Origin: Pseudomonas chlororaphis
GTDB lineage: Bacteria > Pseudomonadota > Gammaproteobacteria > Pseudomonadales > Pseudomonadaceae
Direction of reading: 5' to 3'
Assembly (NCBI RefSeq): GCF_001921865.1
Contig: NZ_MSCT01000024.1
Location: 1-64,000, forward strand
Length of the DNA: 64,000 nucleotides
The translations under genes were made by a program, and so were the position numbers. Below, piece after piece: positions 9,670 through 18,126 of the stretch (the first letter of the stretch is position 1; each line of letters begins with the position of its first letter). The notes beneath the pieces are model-generated. The model was not told the DNA's origin and searched no databases. It saw only the letters and a program-made list of their open reading frames with translations.

Positions 9670-10587
9670 ATGAATCTGGAAAGCAAATGGCTCGAGGACT
9701 TCAGTGCCCTGGCCGCCACCCGCAGCTTCTCGCAGGCCGCCGAACGGCGCTTCGTGACCCAGCCGGCCTTCAGCCGGCGGATCCGCAGCCTGGAAGCGGC
9801 GTTGGGGCTGACCCTGGTCAACCGTTCGCGCACGCCGATCGAACTGACGGCGGCGGGGCAGTTGTTCCTGGTGACCGCGCGCACGGTGGTCGAGCAGTTG
9901 GGCGAAGTGCTGCGGCATTTGCATCACCTTGAAGGCGGGCAGGGCGAAGTGATGCAGGTCGCCGCGGCGCACTCCCTGGCCCTGGGCTTCTTCCCGCGCT
10001 GGATCGCGCAACTGCGCAACGAGGGCTTGAACATCGCCACGCGGCTGGTGGCGACCAACGTTGGCGACGCGGTGCACGCCCTGCGCGAAGGCGGCTGCGA
10101 CCTGATGCTGGCCTTCTACGACCCGGACTCGGCGATGCAGATGGACCCGGAGATCTTCCCTTCGCTGCACCTGGGGCACACCGAGATGCTGCCGATCTGC
10201 GCGGCGGACGCCGCCGGCAAACCGCTGTTCGACCTCGAGGGCGAGGCCAGCGTACCGCTGCTGGCGTACAGCGCCGGGGCCTTTCTCGGGCGTTCGGTGA
10301 ACCAACTGCTGCGCCAGCGCAACCTGCGCTTTACCACGGTGTATGAAACCGCCATGGCCGACAGCCTCAAGAGCATGGCCCTGGAAGGCCTGGGGATTGC
10401 CTGGGTGCCGCACCTGAGCGTGCGCGCCGAATTGGCCCGCGGCGAGCTGGTGGTCTGCGGCGGCGCGCAATGGCATGTGCCGCTGGAAATCCGCCTGTAC
10501 CGCTGCGCCCTGGTGCGCAAGGCCAACGTCCGGTTGTTGTGGCGCAAGCTCGAAGGCGGCGCGGCACAAAGCACCAGCAACCCATGA
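9670..10587 (+). CDS. LysR-family transcriptional regulator
   Basis: 305 residues from ATG 9670, chosen because GGAGG stands a few nt upstream; an in-frame GTG-like start at 9646 lacks one. The N-terminal helix-turn-helix is at about 7-65 (SFSQAAERRFVTQPAFSRRIRSLEAALG), and the substrate-binding domain starts near 90. It diverges from aspA and may control it. The sequence resembles the YjiE/HypT-type LysR group, but I cannot confirm that the HypT methionines are conserved, so no symbol is given. Confidence 0.9.
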   Translation: MNLESKWLEDFSALAATRSFSQAAERRFVTQPAFSRRIRSLEAALGLTLVNRSRTPIELTAAGQLFLVTARTVVEQLGEVLRHLHHLEGGQGEVMQVAAAHSLALGFFPRWIAQLRNEGLNIATRLVATNVGDAVHALREGGCDLMLAFYDPDSAMQMDPEIFPSLHLGHTEMLPICAADAAGKPLFDLEGEASVPLLAYSAGAFLGRSVNQLLRQRNLRFTTVYETAMADSLKSMALEGLGIAWVPHLSVRAELARGELVVCGGAQWHVPLEIRLYRCALVRKANVRLLWRKLEGGAAQSTSNP

Positions 10588-10590
10588 CCC

Positions 10591-10644
10591 TGTAGCCGCT
10601 GCCGCCGGCTGCGCCGTCGTTCGCAGCCTGCGGCAGCGGCTACA
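10591..10644. repeat. REP element, TGTAGCCGCTGCCG family
   Basis: Imperfect palindrome with outer arms TGTAGCCGCTGCCG and CGGCAGCGGCTACA, just after the LysR stop. The same arms recur at 16654 and 25596. Confidence 0.85.
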
Positions 10645-10778
10645 AGGAGCAGGTCAGGCCGCAAGGGATTTCCAGTCCGGTTTGACTGACTTCAAAGTCA
10701 ATAAAACCGCCGCTTTGCGCCTGAAATACGCTGTATGACAGATGGTCGGCAAAAGTGCGTTTAACTCACCTTTTTCGG

Positions 10779-10784
10779 TATACT
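10779..10784 (+). promoter_or_regulatory. possible -10 box for purEK
   Basis: TATACT stands 114 nt before purE with no convincing -35 box at normal spacing. Transcripts from here would carry the terminator hairpin at 10827 in their leader. Confidence 0.35.
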
Positions 10785-10826
10785 GCGCGGCCTCCGGCCG
10801 GTTCCACTGGCCATAATTTGTACAAT

Positions 10827-10860
10827 CAAGCCACGCCTATCGCGTGGCTTGTTGTTTTTT
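10827..10860 (+). terminator. intrinsic terminator inside the purEK leader
   Basis: CAAGCCACGC and GCGTGGCTTG form a perfect 10-bp stem with a 5-nt loop, followed by TTGTTTTTT. It lies 38 nt before the purE start and downstream of the nearest -10-like box, so it may attenuate purEK. Confidence 0.75.
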
Positions 10861-10898
10861 GACGCGCCCGCGGGCGCCCAGAGAGAAGAGGCACGACG

Positions 10899-11390
10899 AT
10901 GAGTGCACTGGTTGGCGTGATCATGGGCTCCAAGTCCGATTGGTCCACCCTTAGCCACACCGCCGATATGCTGGAAAAGCTCGGCATCCCCTACGAGGTG
11001 AAAGTGGTCTCCGCCCACCGCACCCCGGACCTGCTGTTCCAGTACGCCGAAGAAGCCGAGTCGCGTGGCATCGAGGTGATCATCGCCGGTGCCGGCGGCG
11101 CGGCGCACTTGCCTGGCATGTGTGCGGCCAAGACCCACCTGCCGGTGCTGGGCGTTCCGGTGCAGTCGTCGATGCTCTCGGGCGTGGACTCGCTGCTCTC
11201 CATCGTGCAGATGCCCGCGGGCATCCCGGTCGCCACCCTGGCCATCGGCAAGGCGGGCGCGATCAACGCCGCGTTGCTGTCGGCGAGCATCCTTGGCGCC
11301 AAGCACCCGCAATTCCATAGCGTGCTGAAAAAATTCCGTGCTGAGCAGACAGACAGCGTCCTGGACAATCCAGACCCGCGCGTCGCCTGA
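10899..11390 (+). CDS. purE: N5-carboxyaminoimidazole ribonucleotide mutase
   Basis: 163 residues. Class I PurE motifs are clear: GSKSDW near the N-terminus (phosphate binding), SAHRTP, and GGAAHLPGM carrying the catalytic His. It converts N5-CAIR to CAIR in purine synthesis, acting after PurK, whose gene begins 11 nt after the purE stop. A GAGAAGAGG ribosome site precedes the ATG. The leader contains a strong intrinsic terminator. Confidence 0.97.
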   Translation: MSALVGVIMGSKSDWSTLSHTADMLEKLGIPYEVKVVSAHRTPDLLFQYAEEAESRGIEVIIAGAGGAAHLPGMCAAKTHLPVLGVPVQSSMLSGVDSLLSIVQMPAGIPVATLAIGKAGAINAALLSASILGAKHPQFHSVLKKFRAEQTDSVLDNPDPRVA

Positions 11391-11401
11391 GGTTCTTGAC
11401 G

Positions 11402-12484
11402 ATGAAGATCGGTGTAATCGGTGGCGGCCAGCTGGGCCGCATGTTGGCGCTGGCGGGCACCCCGCTGGGGATGAACTTCGCTTTCCTCGACCCCGCTCCG
11501 GACGCGTGCGCCGCGGCCCTGGGCGAACACCTGCGAGCCGATTACGGCGATCAGGACCACCTGCGCCAGCTGGCTGACGAGGTCGACCTGGTGACCTTCG
11601 AGTTCGAAAGCGTACCGGCGGAGACCGTGGCCTTCCTGTCGCAGTTCGTCCCGGTCTACCCGAGCGCCGAAGCCCTGCGCATCGCCCGCGATCGTTGGTT
11701 CGAGAAGAGCATGTTCAAGGACCTGGGGATTCCAACCCCGGCGTTCGCCGACATCCAGTCGCAAGCCGACCTGGACGCCGCGGTGGCCAGCATTGGCCTG
11801 CCGGCCGTGCTGAAGACCCGCACCCTGGGTTACGACGGCAAGGGCCAGAAGGTCCTGCGCACCCCCGCAGACGTAGTCGGCACGTTCGCCGAGCTGGGCA
11901 GCGTCGCCTGCCTGCTGGAAGGCTTCGTGCCGTTCACCGGCGAAGTCTCGCTGATCGCCGTGCGCGCCCGTGATGGCGAAACCCGCTTCTACCCGCTGGT
12001 GCACAACACTCACGACAGCGGCATCCTCAAGCTGTCCGTGGCCAGCAGCGACCACCCGCTGCAGGCCCTGGCCGAAGACTATTCCAGCCGGGTGCTCAAG
12101 CAACTGGACTACGTTGGCGTGATGGCGTTCGAGTTCTTCGAGGTCGACGGCGGCCTCAAGGCCAACGAAATCGCCCCGCGGGTGCACAACTCTGGGCACT
12201 GGACCACCGAAGGCGCCGAGTGCAGCCAGTTCGAAAACCACCTGCGGGCGGTGGCTGGCCTGCCGCTGGGTTCGACCGCCAAGGTCGGCGAGAGCGCGAT
12301 GATCAACTTCATCGGCGCCGTGCCGGCGGTGGAAAAAGTCATCGCCATCGACGATTGCCACCTGCACCACTACGGCAAGGCCTTCAAGGTCGGGCGCAAG
12401 GTCGGCCACGCCAACTTGCGCTGCAAGGACAAGGCGACCCTCGAAGCGCAGATTCTCAAGGTCGAAGCCCTGATCGGCGAGTAA
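11402..12484 (+). CDS. purK: N5-carboxyaminoimidazole ribonucleotide synthase
   Basis: 360 residues from ATG 11402 (GAGG at good spacing; an in-frame TTG at 11396 is less likely). The ATP-grasp layout is visible: N-terminal GVIGGGQLGRM dinucleotide fold, VLKTRTLGYDGKGQ for ATP binding, and the C-terminal ANEIAPRVHNSGHWTTE motif. It carboxylates AIR with ATP and bicarbonate, handing N5-CAIR to PurE. Confidence 0.96.
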   Translation: MKIGVIGGGQLGRMLALAGTPLGMNFAFLDPAPDACAAALGEHLRADYGDQDHLRQLADEVDLVTFEFESVPAETVAFLSQFVPVYPSAEALRIARDRWFEKSMFKDLGIPTPAFADIQSQADLDAAVASIGLPAVLKTRTLGYDGKGQKVLRTPADVVGTFAELGSVACLLEGFVPFTGEVSLIAVRARDGETRFYPLVHNTHDSGILKLSVASSDHPLQALAEDYSSRVLKQLDYVGVMAFEFFEVDGGLKANEIAPRVHNSGHWTTEGAECSQFENHLRAVAGLPLGSTAKVGESAMINFIGAVPAVEKVIAIDDCHLHHYGKAFKVGRKVGHANLRCKDKATLEAQILKVEALIGE

Positions 12485-12592
12485 CTTCTGTGGGGCCGCG
12501 GTGGAACCAATCGGGGCCGCCGTTCTCTGATGGCAGGATGCCAAAGCTCTGACTAGGCTTTGGCATATCTCACTCATACAGAGGGAAATGCC

Positions 12593-12838
12593 ATGGGAAT
12601 TATTGGAACCATCTTTATCGGCTTGATCGTTGGTCTGCTGGCGCGCTTCCTGAAACCGGGCGACGACAGCATGGGCTGGATCATGACCATCCTGCTCGGT
12701 ATCGGCGGTTCGCTGGCGGCCACCTACGGCGGTCAGGCCCTGGGCATCTACCAGGCGGGCCAGGGCGCGGGTTTCATCGGCGCGCTGGTCGGTGCGATCG
12801 TGCTGCTGGTGATCTACGGCCTGGTCAAAAAGAACTGA
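12593..12838 (+). CDS. GlsB/YeaQ/YmgE-family membrane protein
   Basis: 81 residues from ATG 12593, preceded by GAGGGA. Three hydrophobic helices with glycine-rich faces (GTIFIGLIVGLLARFLKPGDD, ILLGIGGSLAATYGG, GALVGAIVLLVIYGL) and a basic KKN tail are diagnostic of the transglycosylase-associated/YeaQ family. Members are small inner-membrane proteins linked to stress; molecular function is not established. An upstream in-frame start at 12560 adds residues unlike the family. Confidence 0.9.
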   Translation: MGIIGTIFIGLIVGLLARFLKPGDDSMGWIMTILLGIGGSLAATYGGQALGIYQAGQGAGFIGALVGAIVLLVIYGLVKKN

Positions 12839-12924
12839 TTTAGCGACAAAGCCCTCTCTGCTGCGCAGGTAGAGAGGGCTAGAATGCCCGGCGTTGTCTT
12901 GTCCCTTTCTTGCCGAGCTCCTCC

Positions 12925-13461
12925 ATGCGCCGTCTTCTGTTGACTCTCGTTCTGCTGGGCTCAGGCCTGGCCCACGCCGGCGACCTGCCGGAAACCGACT
13001 GGCTCGAACTGATGCCCAAGTCGGACCAGAAAGCCCTCGAACAAATGCCGGAAATCGACCACAACTCGCCCGAAGCCAATGGCACCTTTACTGAAAAGGG
13101 TGGCTTGAAGCAGAGCAAAGGGTTGCCGGCAGTGATGTATTCGACCAAGACCGTGGCGGCCATGAACGGCAAGGACATCCGCATCGGCGGCTACCCGGTG
13201 CCGCTGGAAGCCGACGCCAAGGGGCGCAGCACCCTGTTTTTCCTCGTGCCGTATCCGGGTGCCTGCATCCACGTGCCGCCACCGCCGCCCAACCAGCTGG
13301 TCCTGGTGCGGTTCCCCAAGGGTGTGAAGCTGGACGATATCTACACGCCGCTGTGGGTAACCGGACATTTGAAAATCGAGACGGTCAGCAACGACCTGGC
13401 CGATGCGGCCTATGCGCTGGATGCCCAGAAAGTGCGGGTGGTGCAGGAGTCGGATCTGTAA
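12925..13461 (+). CDS. exported DUF3299-like protein
   Basis: 178 residues from ATG 12925, which opens directly on a signal peptide (MRRLLLTLVLLGSGLAHA). The mature part has the features of the DUF3299 group: IRIGGYPVPLEADAKG, FFLVPYPGACIHVPPPPPNQ with one conserved-looking Cys, and VTGHLKIE. Probably periplasmic; function unknown. A hairpin without a T-run (12850-12880) separates it from the membrane-protein gene. Confidence 0.8.
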   Translation: MRRLLLTLVLLGSGLAHAGDLPETDWLELMPKSDQKALEQMPEIDHNSPEANGTFTEKGGLKQSKGLPAVMYSTKTVAAMNGKDIRIGGYPVPLEADAKGRSTLFFLVPYPGACIHVPPPPPNQLVLVRFPKGVKLDDIYTPLWVTGHLKIETVSNDLADAAYALDAQKVRVVQESDL

Positions 13462-13478
13462 GACGTGACGCCTTGCCC

Positions 13479-13555
13479 TGTAGGAGCGAGCTTGCTCGCG
13501 ATCGAGACGCCGCGGTACGTCAGGCAGACGCATCGCGAGCAAGCTTGCTCCTACA
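13479..13555. repeat. REP pair, TGTAGGAGCGAGC family
   Basis: Two inverted copies (TGTAGGAGCGAGCTTGCTCG and the complement ending CTTGCTCCTACA) flank about 35 nt between two convergent genes. Confidence 0.9.
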
Positions 13556-13567
13556 GGAGGGTGTTGG

Positions 13568-14467
13568 TCAGAGGGGGATGCTGGTAACGCTTACGCCCAG
13601 GGTGTGGCTGGCGCCTGGCGCCAGGGTCACCACATCGTCCATCACGTTGGCGGTTTCGATGCACAGCATGCGCTGCCAGCCGTCGTTGGCCATGTCGCTG
13701 AACTGCTCGGCGCGGGCGATCCACGGGTTCCAGATCACCGCCGAACGCGAGCCGCTGCTGGTCAGCTGGATGCGTCGCTGCCAGTCCGGGTCGACGATGC
13801 TCAGCTCTGGCGGCGGATCGAGATAGATGCGGTCGGTCTCGCCGTTGAAATGCAGGTCGCCGGCTTGCTGCAGAGTTTTCCAGTCGTCCAGCGTCTCGAT
13901 GTAGTTCAAGCCGTCCAGCCCTTCGATATGCACCTTGCGTACGTCGCTGACCGCGAAGTAGCTGTGCAGCGCCTGGCTGATGCTGACGGTGTCGTTGCCC
14001 TGGTTATGGCTGGTGAGGCTGATGTGCAGCTGGTCGTCGAGACGGATGCCGAGTTTCAGCCCGACCTGATGCGGCCAGCCTGGCAGGCCACCTTCGGGGA
14101 TTGGCAGTTGCAATTCCACCAGCAGGCTTTCGCCGTCGCTCTCGATGCCCAGCAGTTCCCAATCGGTGGCGCGGACCAGGCCGTGGGCCGGGGCCGGCTC
14201 GCTGCCCTGGCGCATGGCCTGGACGCTTTGCGGGTTGCGCGCGAAGTTGCCGAACCACGGCCAGCACACCGGGACGCCGGCCCGGATGTTCTTGCCGGTC
14301 TTGAACACCGCCTCGTCGTTGAGCCAGATCAGCGGCGGCTGCCCGGCCAATTGATAGCTGAGGATGTGCGCGCCCTGCTGGGCCACCAGCAACTCGGCCT
14401 GACCGTGGCGGATGCGCCAGCAGTTCAGCTCATCCAGTTTCACCGTTTCAACGTGAGGGGTAGACAT
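13568..14467 (-). CDS. D-hexose-6-phosphate mutarotase (aldose-1-epimerase family)
   Basis: 299 residues from ATG 14467 (MSTPHVETVK); an in-frame start at 14500 adds a weak N-terminus. The YeaD-type signature is clear: IRAGVPVCWPWFG, PAHGLVRATDWEL with the catalytic His, ALHSYFAVSD with the second His, VIWNPWIARAEQFSDM and MLCIETANV with the catalytic Glu. It interconverts alpha and beta anomers of hexose 6-phosphates in the cytoplasm. It stands convergent to the DUF3299-like gene. Confidence 0.92.
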   Translation of the reverse strand: MSTPHVETVKLDELNCWRIRHGQAELLVAQQGAHILSYQLAGQPPLIWLNDEAVFKTGKNIRAGVPVCWPWFGNFARNPQSVQAMRQGSEPAPAHGLVRATDWELLGIESDGESLLVELQLPIPEGGLPGWPHQVGLKLGIRLDDQLHISLTSHNQGNDTVSISQALHSYFAVSDVRKVHIEGLDGLNYIETLDDWKTLQQAGDLHFNGETDRIYLDPPPELSIVDPDWQRRIQLTSSGSRSAVIWNPWIARAEQFSDMANDGWQRMLCIETANVMDDVVTLAPGASHTLGVSVTSIPL

Positions 14468-14539
14468 GGTGCGGTTCTCGTTCAAAAGCAGGGCTGCCAT
14501 GGACCACGGGACAGCCGCCGGGTTTAACCCGCGCCGGAT

Positions 14540-14944
14540 TCAACGGGCTCTGGGCGGAACCGAGCGGGTACGTCCGCTGCCGTCGATGGCAACGAACACG
14601 AACACCGCCTCGGTGACTTTGCGCCATTCGCTGGACAACGGATCGTCGCTCCAGACCTCGACCATCATCTGGATCGAGCTGCGACCGATTTCCAGGGTCT
14701 GGGTATAAAAGGACAGTTGCGCGCCCACCGCCACCGGCACCAGGAACGCCATGCGGTCGATGGCGACCGTGGCCACGCGCCCGCCGGCCACGCGACTGGC
14801 CATGGCGGTGCCCGCCAGGTCCATCTGCGCCACCAGCCAGCCGCCGAAAATATCGCCAAAACCGTTGGTTTCACGGGGAAGCGCGGTGATTTGCAAGGCC
14901 AGGTCGCCTTGCGGGATCGGATCTTCTTGTTCGAGCTCTATCAT
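14540..14944 (-). CDS. acyl-CoA thioesterase, YciA-like hotdog protein
   Basis: 134 residues. The N-terminal NGFGDIFGGWLVAQMDLAGTAMA carries the hotdog catalytic Asp (DIFGG in the usual place of N/DxxG), followed by VATVAIDRMAFLVPVAVGAQLSFY and SSIQMMVEVW strands. The family hydrolyses short- to medium-chain acyl-CoA esters. It lies 72 nt downstream of the point where the mutarotase gene starts on the same strand order, with no clear shared promoter. Confidence 0.88.
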   Translation of the reverse strand: MIELEQEDPIPQGDLALQITALPRETNGFGDIFGGWLVAQMDLAGTAMASRVAGGRVATVAIDRMAFLVPVAVGAQLSFYTQTLEIGRSSIQMMVEVWSDDPLSSEWRKVTEAVFVFVAIDGSGRTRSVPPRAR

Positions 14945-15333
14945 GCCGGGGGTGCCTCTGACCCGTGACTCTTCATTGGTACTTCAGGTGAATAGCCGTC
15001 TTGAGGAAAAACGATTCAGCCCGAACATACTACGTTCGTCACGTTCTTCGTAAGGCGTACTAAAGGGAAACTCTGCGAAACCGGCTGGCCCAGTCAGCGC
15101 CTGGGACGCCCAGCGGCGTTTTCGCACAGCAACCCTTGCCGGGGACGGCTTTGCTCCAATGCTCGCGAGTATATCGGTCGACAGGCTCCGCGACGACCAT
15201 CGGGTTCTGATTTTGACCGGCTATTGTGCGCATCTATGTGCTTTTTCGAACAATTTGCTATCGTGCCGAACCTGCCAGGCCACAACCAGCGCTGTTGCGG
15301 CTTCCAGAACCGACTATAAGAGAAGCCCTTGCC
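14945..15333. other. intergenic region between the divergent thioesterase and MFS genes
   Basis: 389 bp. A short inverted repeat CGAAC-N7-GTTCG lies at 15022-15038 and a TTGACC -35-like hexamer near 15214 points toward the MFS gene. No gene or RNA is recognised. Confidence 0.5.
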
Positions 15334-16632
15334 ATGACCACTGTGCCCTCGAGCCTTGCGCAGCCCGCGCAACCTGCCCGCCCGTTGACCCGCAACGACT
15401 ACAAGACCCTGTCGCTGTCCGCTCTGGGCGGGGCGCTGGAGTTCTACGACTTCATCATTTTCGTGTTCTTCGCCACCGTGGTCGGCAAGCTGTTCTTCCC
15501 CGCGGACATGCCCGAATGGCTGCGCCTGATGCAGACCTTCGGCATCTTCGCCGCCGGTTACCTGGCCCGGCCCCTGGGCGGGATCGTCATGGCGCACTTC
15601 GGCGACCTGCTGGGGCGCAAGAAGATGTTCACCCTGAGCATTTTCATGATGGCGGTGCCGACCCTGATCATGGGCCTGCTGCCGACTTACGCGCAGATCG
15701 GCATGTGGGCGCCGATCCTGCTGCTGTTGATGCGGGTGATCCAGGGCGCGGCCATCGGCGGCGAAGTCCCGGGCGCCTGGGTGTTCGTTTCCGAGCATGT
15801 GCCGCAGCGGCATATCGGTTACGCCTGCGGTACCCTGACCTCGGGCCTGACCGCCGGCATTCTCCTGGGTTCGCTGGTGGCCACCGCGATCAACAGCCTC
15901 TACACCCCGGTCGAAGTCGCCGACTACGCCTGGCGGATTCCTTTCCTGCTGGGCGGCGTGTTCGGTCTGTTCTCGGTGTACCTGCGCCGCTGGCTGCACG
16001 AAACCCCGGTGTTCGCCGAGCTGCAACTGCGCAAGGCCCTGGCCGAGGAAGTGCCGCTGCGGGCGGTGCTGCGCGACCACCGCAGCGCGATCATTCTCTC
16101 GATGCTGCTGACCTGGCTGCTGTCCGCCGGGATCATCGTGGTGATCCTCATGACCCCGACCGTGCTGCAGACGGTCTATCACTTCACCCCGACCGTGGCG
16201 TTGCAGGCCAACAGCCTGGCGATCGTGTTCCTGAGCCTGGGGTGCGTGGCGTCCGGCGCGCTGGCCGACCGTTTTGGCGCGGGCCGGGTGTTCGTGTTCG
16301 GCAGCGCGCTGCTGCTGGCCACGTCCTGGACTTTCTACCACAGCCTGCTGGATCACCCGGACTGGCTGTTCCCGCTGTACGCGCTGACCGGTTTGCTGGT
16401 GGGCACCATCGGCGCGGTGCCTTATGTGATGGTCAAGGCCTTCCCGGCGGTGGTGCGTTTTAGCGGGCTGTCGTTCTCCTACAACCTGGCCTACGCAATT
16501 TTCGGCGGCCTGACGCCGATGGTGGTGACGGCGCTGCTCAAGGAGAGCCCGATGGGCCCGGCCTATTATGTTGCAATTATTTGCAGCATCGGGATTCTGG
16601 TCGGCCTGTATTTGTGGAAGAAAGGTCGCTGA
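15334..16632 (+). CDS. MFS transporter, metabolite:H+ symporter (MHS) type
   Basis: 432 residues from ATG 15334 (MTTVPSSL; AGAGAAG upstream). A longer open frame from 15226 adds charged, non-conserved sequence. About 12 membrane segments. The MHS hallmark at segment 1 (GGALEFYDFIIF), the loop GDLLGRKK between segments 2 and 3, and RVIQGAAIGGEVPGAW are typical of the ProP/KgtP/ShiA/CitA group. It probably imports an organic acid or osmolyte with protons; substrate undetermined. Its position just upstream of pstS is also seen in P. aeruginosa, but it has no evident link to phosphate. Confidence 0.88.
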   Translation: MTTVPSSLAQPAQPARPLTRNDYKTLSLSALGGALEFYDFIIFVFFATVVGKLFFPADMPEWLRLMQTFGIFAAGYLARPLGGIVMAHFGDLLGRKKMFTLSIFMMAVPTLIMGLLPTYAQIGMWAPILLLLMRVIQGAAIGGEVPGAWVFVSEHVPQRHIGYACGTLTSGLTAGILLGSLVATAINSLYTPVEVADYAWRIPFLLGGVFGLFSVYLRRWLHETPVFAELQLRKALAEEVPLRAVLRDHRSAIILSMLLTWLLSAGIIVVILMTPTVLQTVYHFTPTVALQANSLAIVFLSLGCVASGALADRFGAGRVFVFGSALLLATSWTFYHSLLDHPDWLFPLYALTGLLVGTIGAVPYVMVKAFPAVVRFSGLSFSYNLAYAIFGGLTPMVVTALLKESPMGPAYYVAIICSIGILVGLYLWKKGR

Positions 16633-16653
16633 TCCTGGCCTTGCGCATGATCC

Positions 16654-16754
16654 TGTAGCCGCTGCCGAAGGCTGCGATCGACCCGAAGGGGCGCGGCGAT
16701 CTTCAGGGCCCAGGAGGTCCTGCGGACCTTTCGCAGCCTGCGGCAGCGGCTACA
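16654..16754. repeat. REP element, TGTAGCCGCTGCCG family (long form)
   Basis: Outer arms TGTAGCCGCTGCCG and CGGCAGCGGCTACA are 101 bp apart end to end, enclosing a second internal inverted repeat (AGGAGGTCCTGCGGACCTTTCG region). Confidence 0.85.
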
Positions 16755-16780
16755 AAAGCGTGTTTCGCCCTCCTATAAAG

Positions 16781-16814
16781 AAAGGCCAGCCTTCCTTCGC
16801 GGATGCTGGCCTTT
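16781..16814. terminator. hairpin terminator between MFS gene and pstS
   Basis: AAAGGCCAGC and GCTGGCCTTT form a 10-bp stem around a 14-nt loop; T-rich tails on both sides allow use in either direction. It isolates pstS from the MFS transcript. Confidence 0.65.
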
Positions 16815-16821
16815 CATCTAA

Positions 16822-16866
16822 TTGTCATATTTCAGCCATAGAGTGTTCACACGGCCTACAGATACT
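16822..16866 (+). promoter_or_regulatory. Pho boxes and -10 of pstS
   Basis: Three 7-mers at an 11-nt period (TTGTCAT, CAGCCAT, TGTTCAC; 16822-16850) resemble the PhoB unit CTGTCAT. GATACT at 16861-16866 follows the last unit by 10 bp, the spacing expected when a Pho box replaces the -35. Confidence 0.65.
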
Positions 16867-16906
16867 TGGCCCCGACTTAACACACCCTATCTGCTAGGAG
16901 TAAGGC

Positions 16907-17905
16907 ATGAAACTGAAGCGTTTGATGGCGGCAATGACTTTTGTCGCTGCTGGCGTTGCGACTGCCCACGCGGTTGCCGCTGTTGACCCTGCTATCCCGA
17001 GCTACACCAAGACCACTGGTGTGTCGGGCAACCTGTCCAGCGTCGGTTCCGATACCCTGGCCAACCTCATGACCCTGTGGGCTGAGCATTACAAGAAAGA
17101 ATACCCGAACGTAAACATCCAGATTCAGGCCGCTGGCTCCGCCACCGCGCCACCTGCGCTGACCGAAGGCACCTCCAATCTGGGCCCGATGAGCCGCAAG
17201 ATGAAGGACACCGAACTGGCTGCCTTCGAGCAGAAGTACGGCTACAAGCCAACCGCTATCCCGGTGGCCGTGGACGCCCTGGCCGTGTTCGTGCACAAGG
17301 ACAACCCGATCCAGCACCTGACCATGGAACAGGTTGACGCAATCTTCTCCTCGACCCGTCTGTGCGGCGCCAAGGAAGACGTCAAGACCTGGGGCGACCT
17401 GGGCGTGAAAGGCGACCTGGCCAACAAGCCAGTGCAACTGTTCGGTCGTAACTCGGTATCCGGCACCTACGGCTACTTCAAGGAAGAAGCCCTGTGCAAA
17501 GGCGACTACAAGCCTAACGTCAACGAACAGCCTGGCTCGGCTTCGGTGGTTCAGTCCATCAGCTCCTCGCTGAACGGCATCGGCTACTCGGGCATCGGTT
17601 ACAAGACCGCTAGCGTGAAGACCGTGGCCCTGGCCAAGAAAGGCAGCAGCGACTTCATCGAAGACACCGAAGAAAACGCCCTGAACGGCAAGTACCCGCT
17701 GTCCCGCTTCCTGTACGTCTACATCAACAAGGCCCCGAACAAGCCTCTGGCCCCGCTGGAAGCCGAGTTCGTGAAACTGGTTCTGTCGAAACAGGGCCAG
17801 GAAGTGGTAGTGAAAGACGGCTACATCCCACTGCCAGCCAAAGTCGCCGCCAAGGCACTGGCTGACCTGGGCCTGCAGGAAGGCGCTCCAGTCGCCAAGA
17901 AGTAA
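16907..17905 (+). CDS. pstS: phosphate ABC transporter substrate-binding protein
   Basis: 332 residues with a signal peptide ending near AHAVAA. The PstS fold is evident: SSVGSDTLANLMTLWAEHY, GSATAPPALTEGTSNLGPMSR (phosphate contacts of the type S/T-G-S/T), FGRNSVSGTYGYFKEEAL and YSGIGYKTASVKTV. Periplasmic high-affinity phosphate binder for the PstCAB complex. Codon use is very uniform (strongly expressed gene). It has its own Pho boxes and is followed by a stem-loop and a REP pair that separate it from pstC, fitting much higher expression of PstS than of the membrane parts. Confidence 0.95.
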   Translation: MKLKRLMAAMTFVAAGVATAHAVAAVDPAIPSYTKTTGVSGNLSSVGSDTLANLMTLWAEHYKKEYPNVNIQIQAAGSATAPPALTEGTSNLGPMSRKMKDTELAAFEQKYGYKPTAIPVAVDALAVFVHKDNPIQHLTMEQVDAIFSSTRLCGAKEDVKTWGDLGVKGDLANKPVQLFGRNSVSGTYGYFKEEALCKGDYKPNVNEQPGSASVVQSISSSLNGIGYSGIGYKTASVKTVALAKKGSSDFIEDTEENALNGKYPLSRFLYVYINKAPNKPLAPLEAEFVKLVLSKQGQEVVVKDGYIPLPAKVAAKALADLGLQEGAPVAKK

Positions 17906-17911
17906 CACCTT

Positions 17912-17934
17912 GGGTCCGGGCTAGTCCCGGACCC
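17912..17934 (+). terminator. stem-loop at the 3' end of pstS
   Basis: GGGTCCGGG and CCCGGACCC form a 9-bp GC-rich stem directly after the stop; there is no long T-run, so it may stabilise the pstS message or attenuate rather than terminate. Confidence 0.6.
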
Positions 17935-17935
17935 T

Positions 17936-18026
17936 TGTAGGAGCGAGCTTGCTCGCGATGGCGATCTCCCAGGCGCACACGCTGCGTCGGATTCGCCCTC
18001 GATTCGCGAGCAGCCTCGCTCCTACA
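17936..18026. repeat. REP pair, TGTAGGAGCGAGC family
   Basis: Inverted copies (TGTAGGAGCGAGCTTGCTCG and CGAGCAGCCTCGCTCCTACA) between pstS and pstC. Confidence 0.88.
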
Positions 18027-18086
18027 CCCCCCAATTTCCGATTCGCTGCCAGCCTCGCTAGGCGGCGGATTTGTTGCGTCACTGCA

Positions 18087-18120
18087 TTGTCATCTTTCTG
18101 TCATACAGGATCGCTAGGGT
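18087..18120 (+). promoter_or_regulatory. Pho box and -10 of pstC
   Basis: TTGTCAT-CTTT-CTGTCAT (18087-18104) is a near-consensus Pho box. TAGGGT at 18115-18120 lies 10 bp beyond. Transcription would start about 18126-18128, at the predicted start codon. Confidence 0.75.
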
Positions 18121-18126
18121 GTGCGC

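Noticed and set aside
12850..12880. Hairpin AGCCCTCTCT/AGAGAGGGCT as a terminator
   Set aside because: Stable stem but no T-run on either side; may only be an RNA-stability element.
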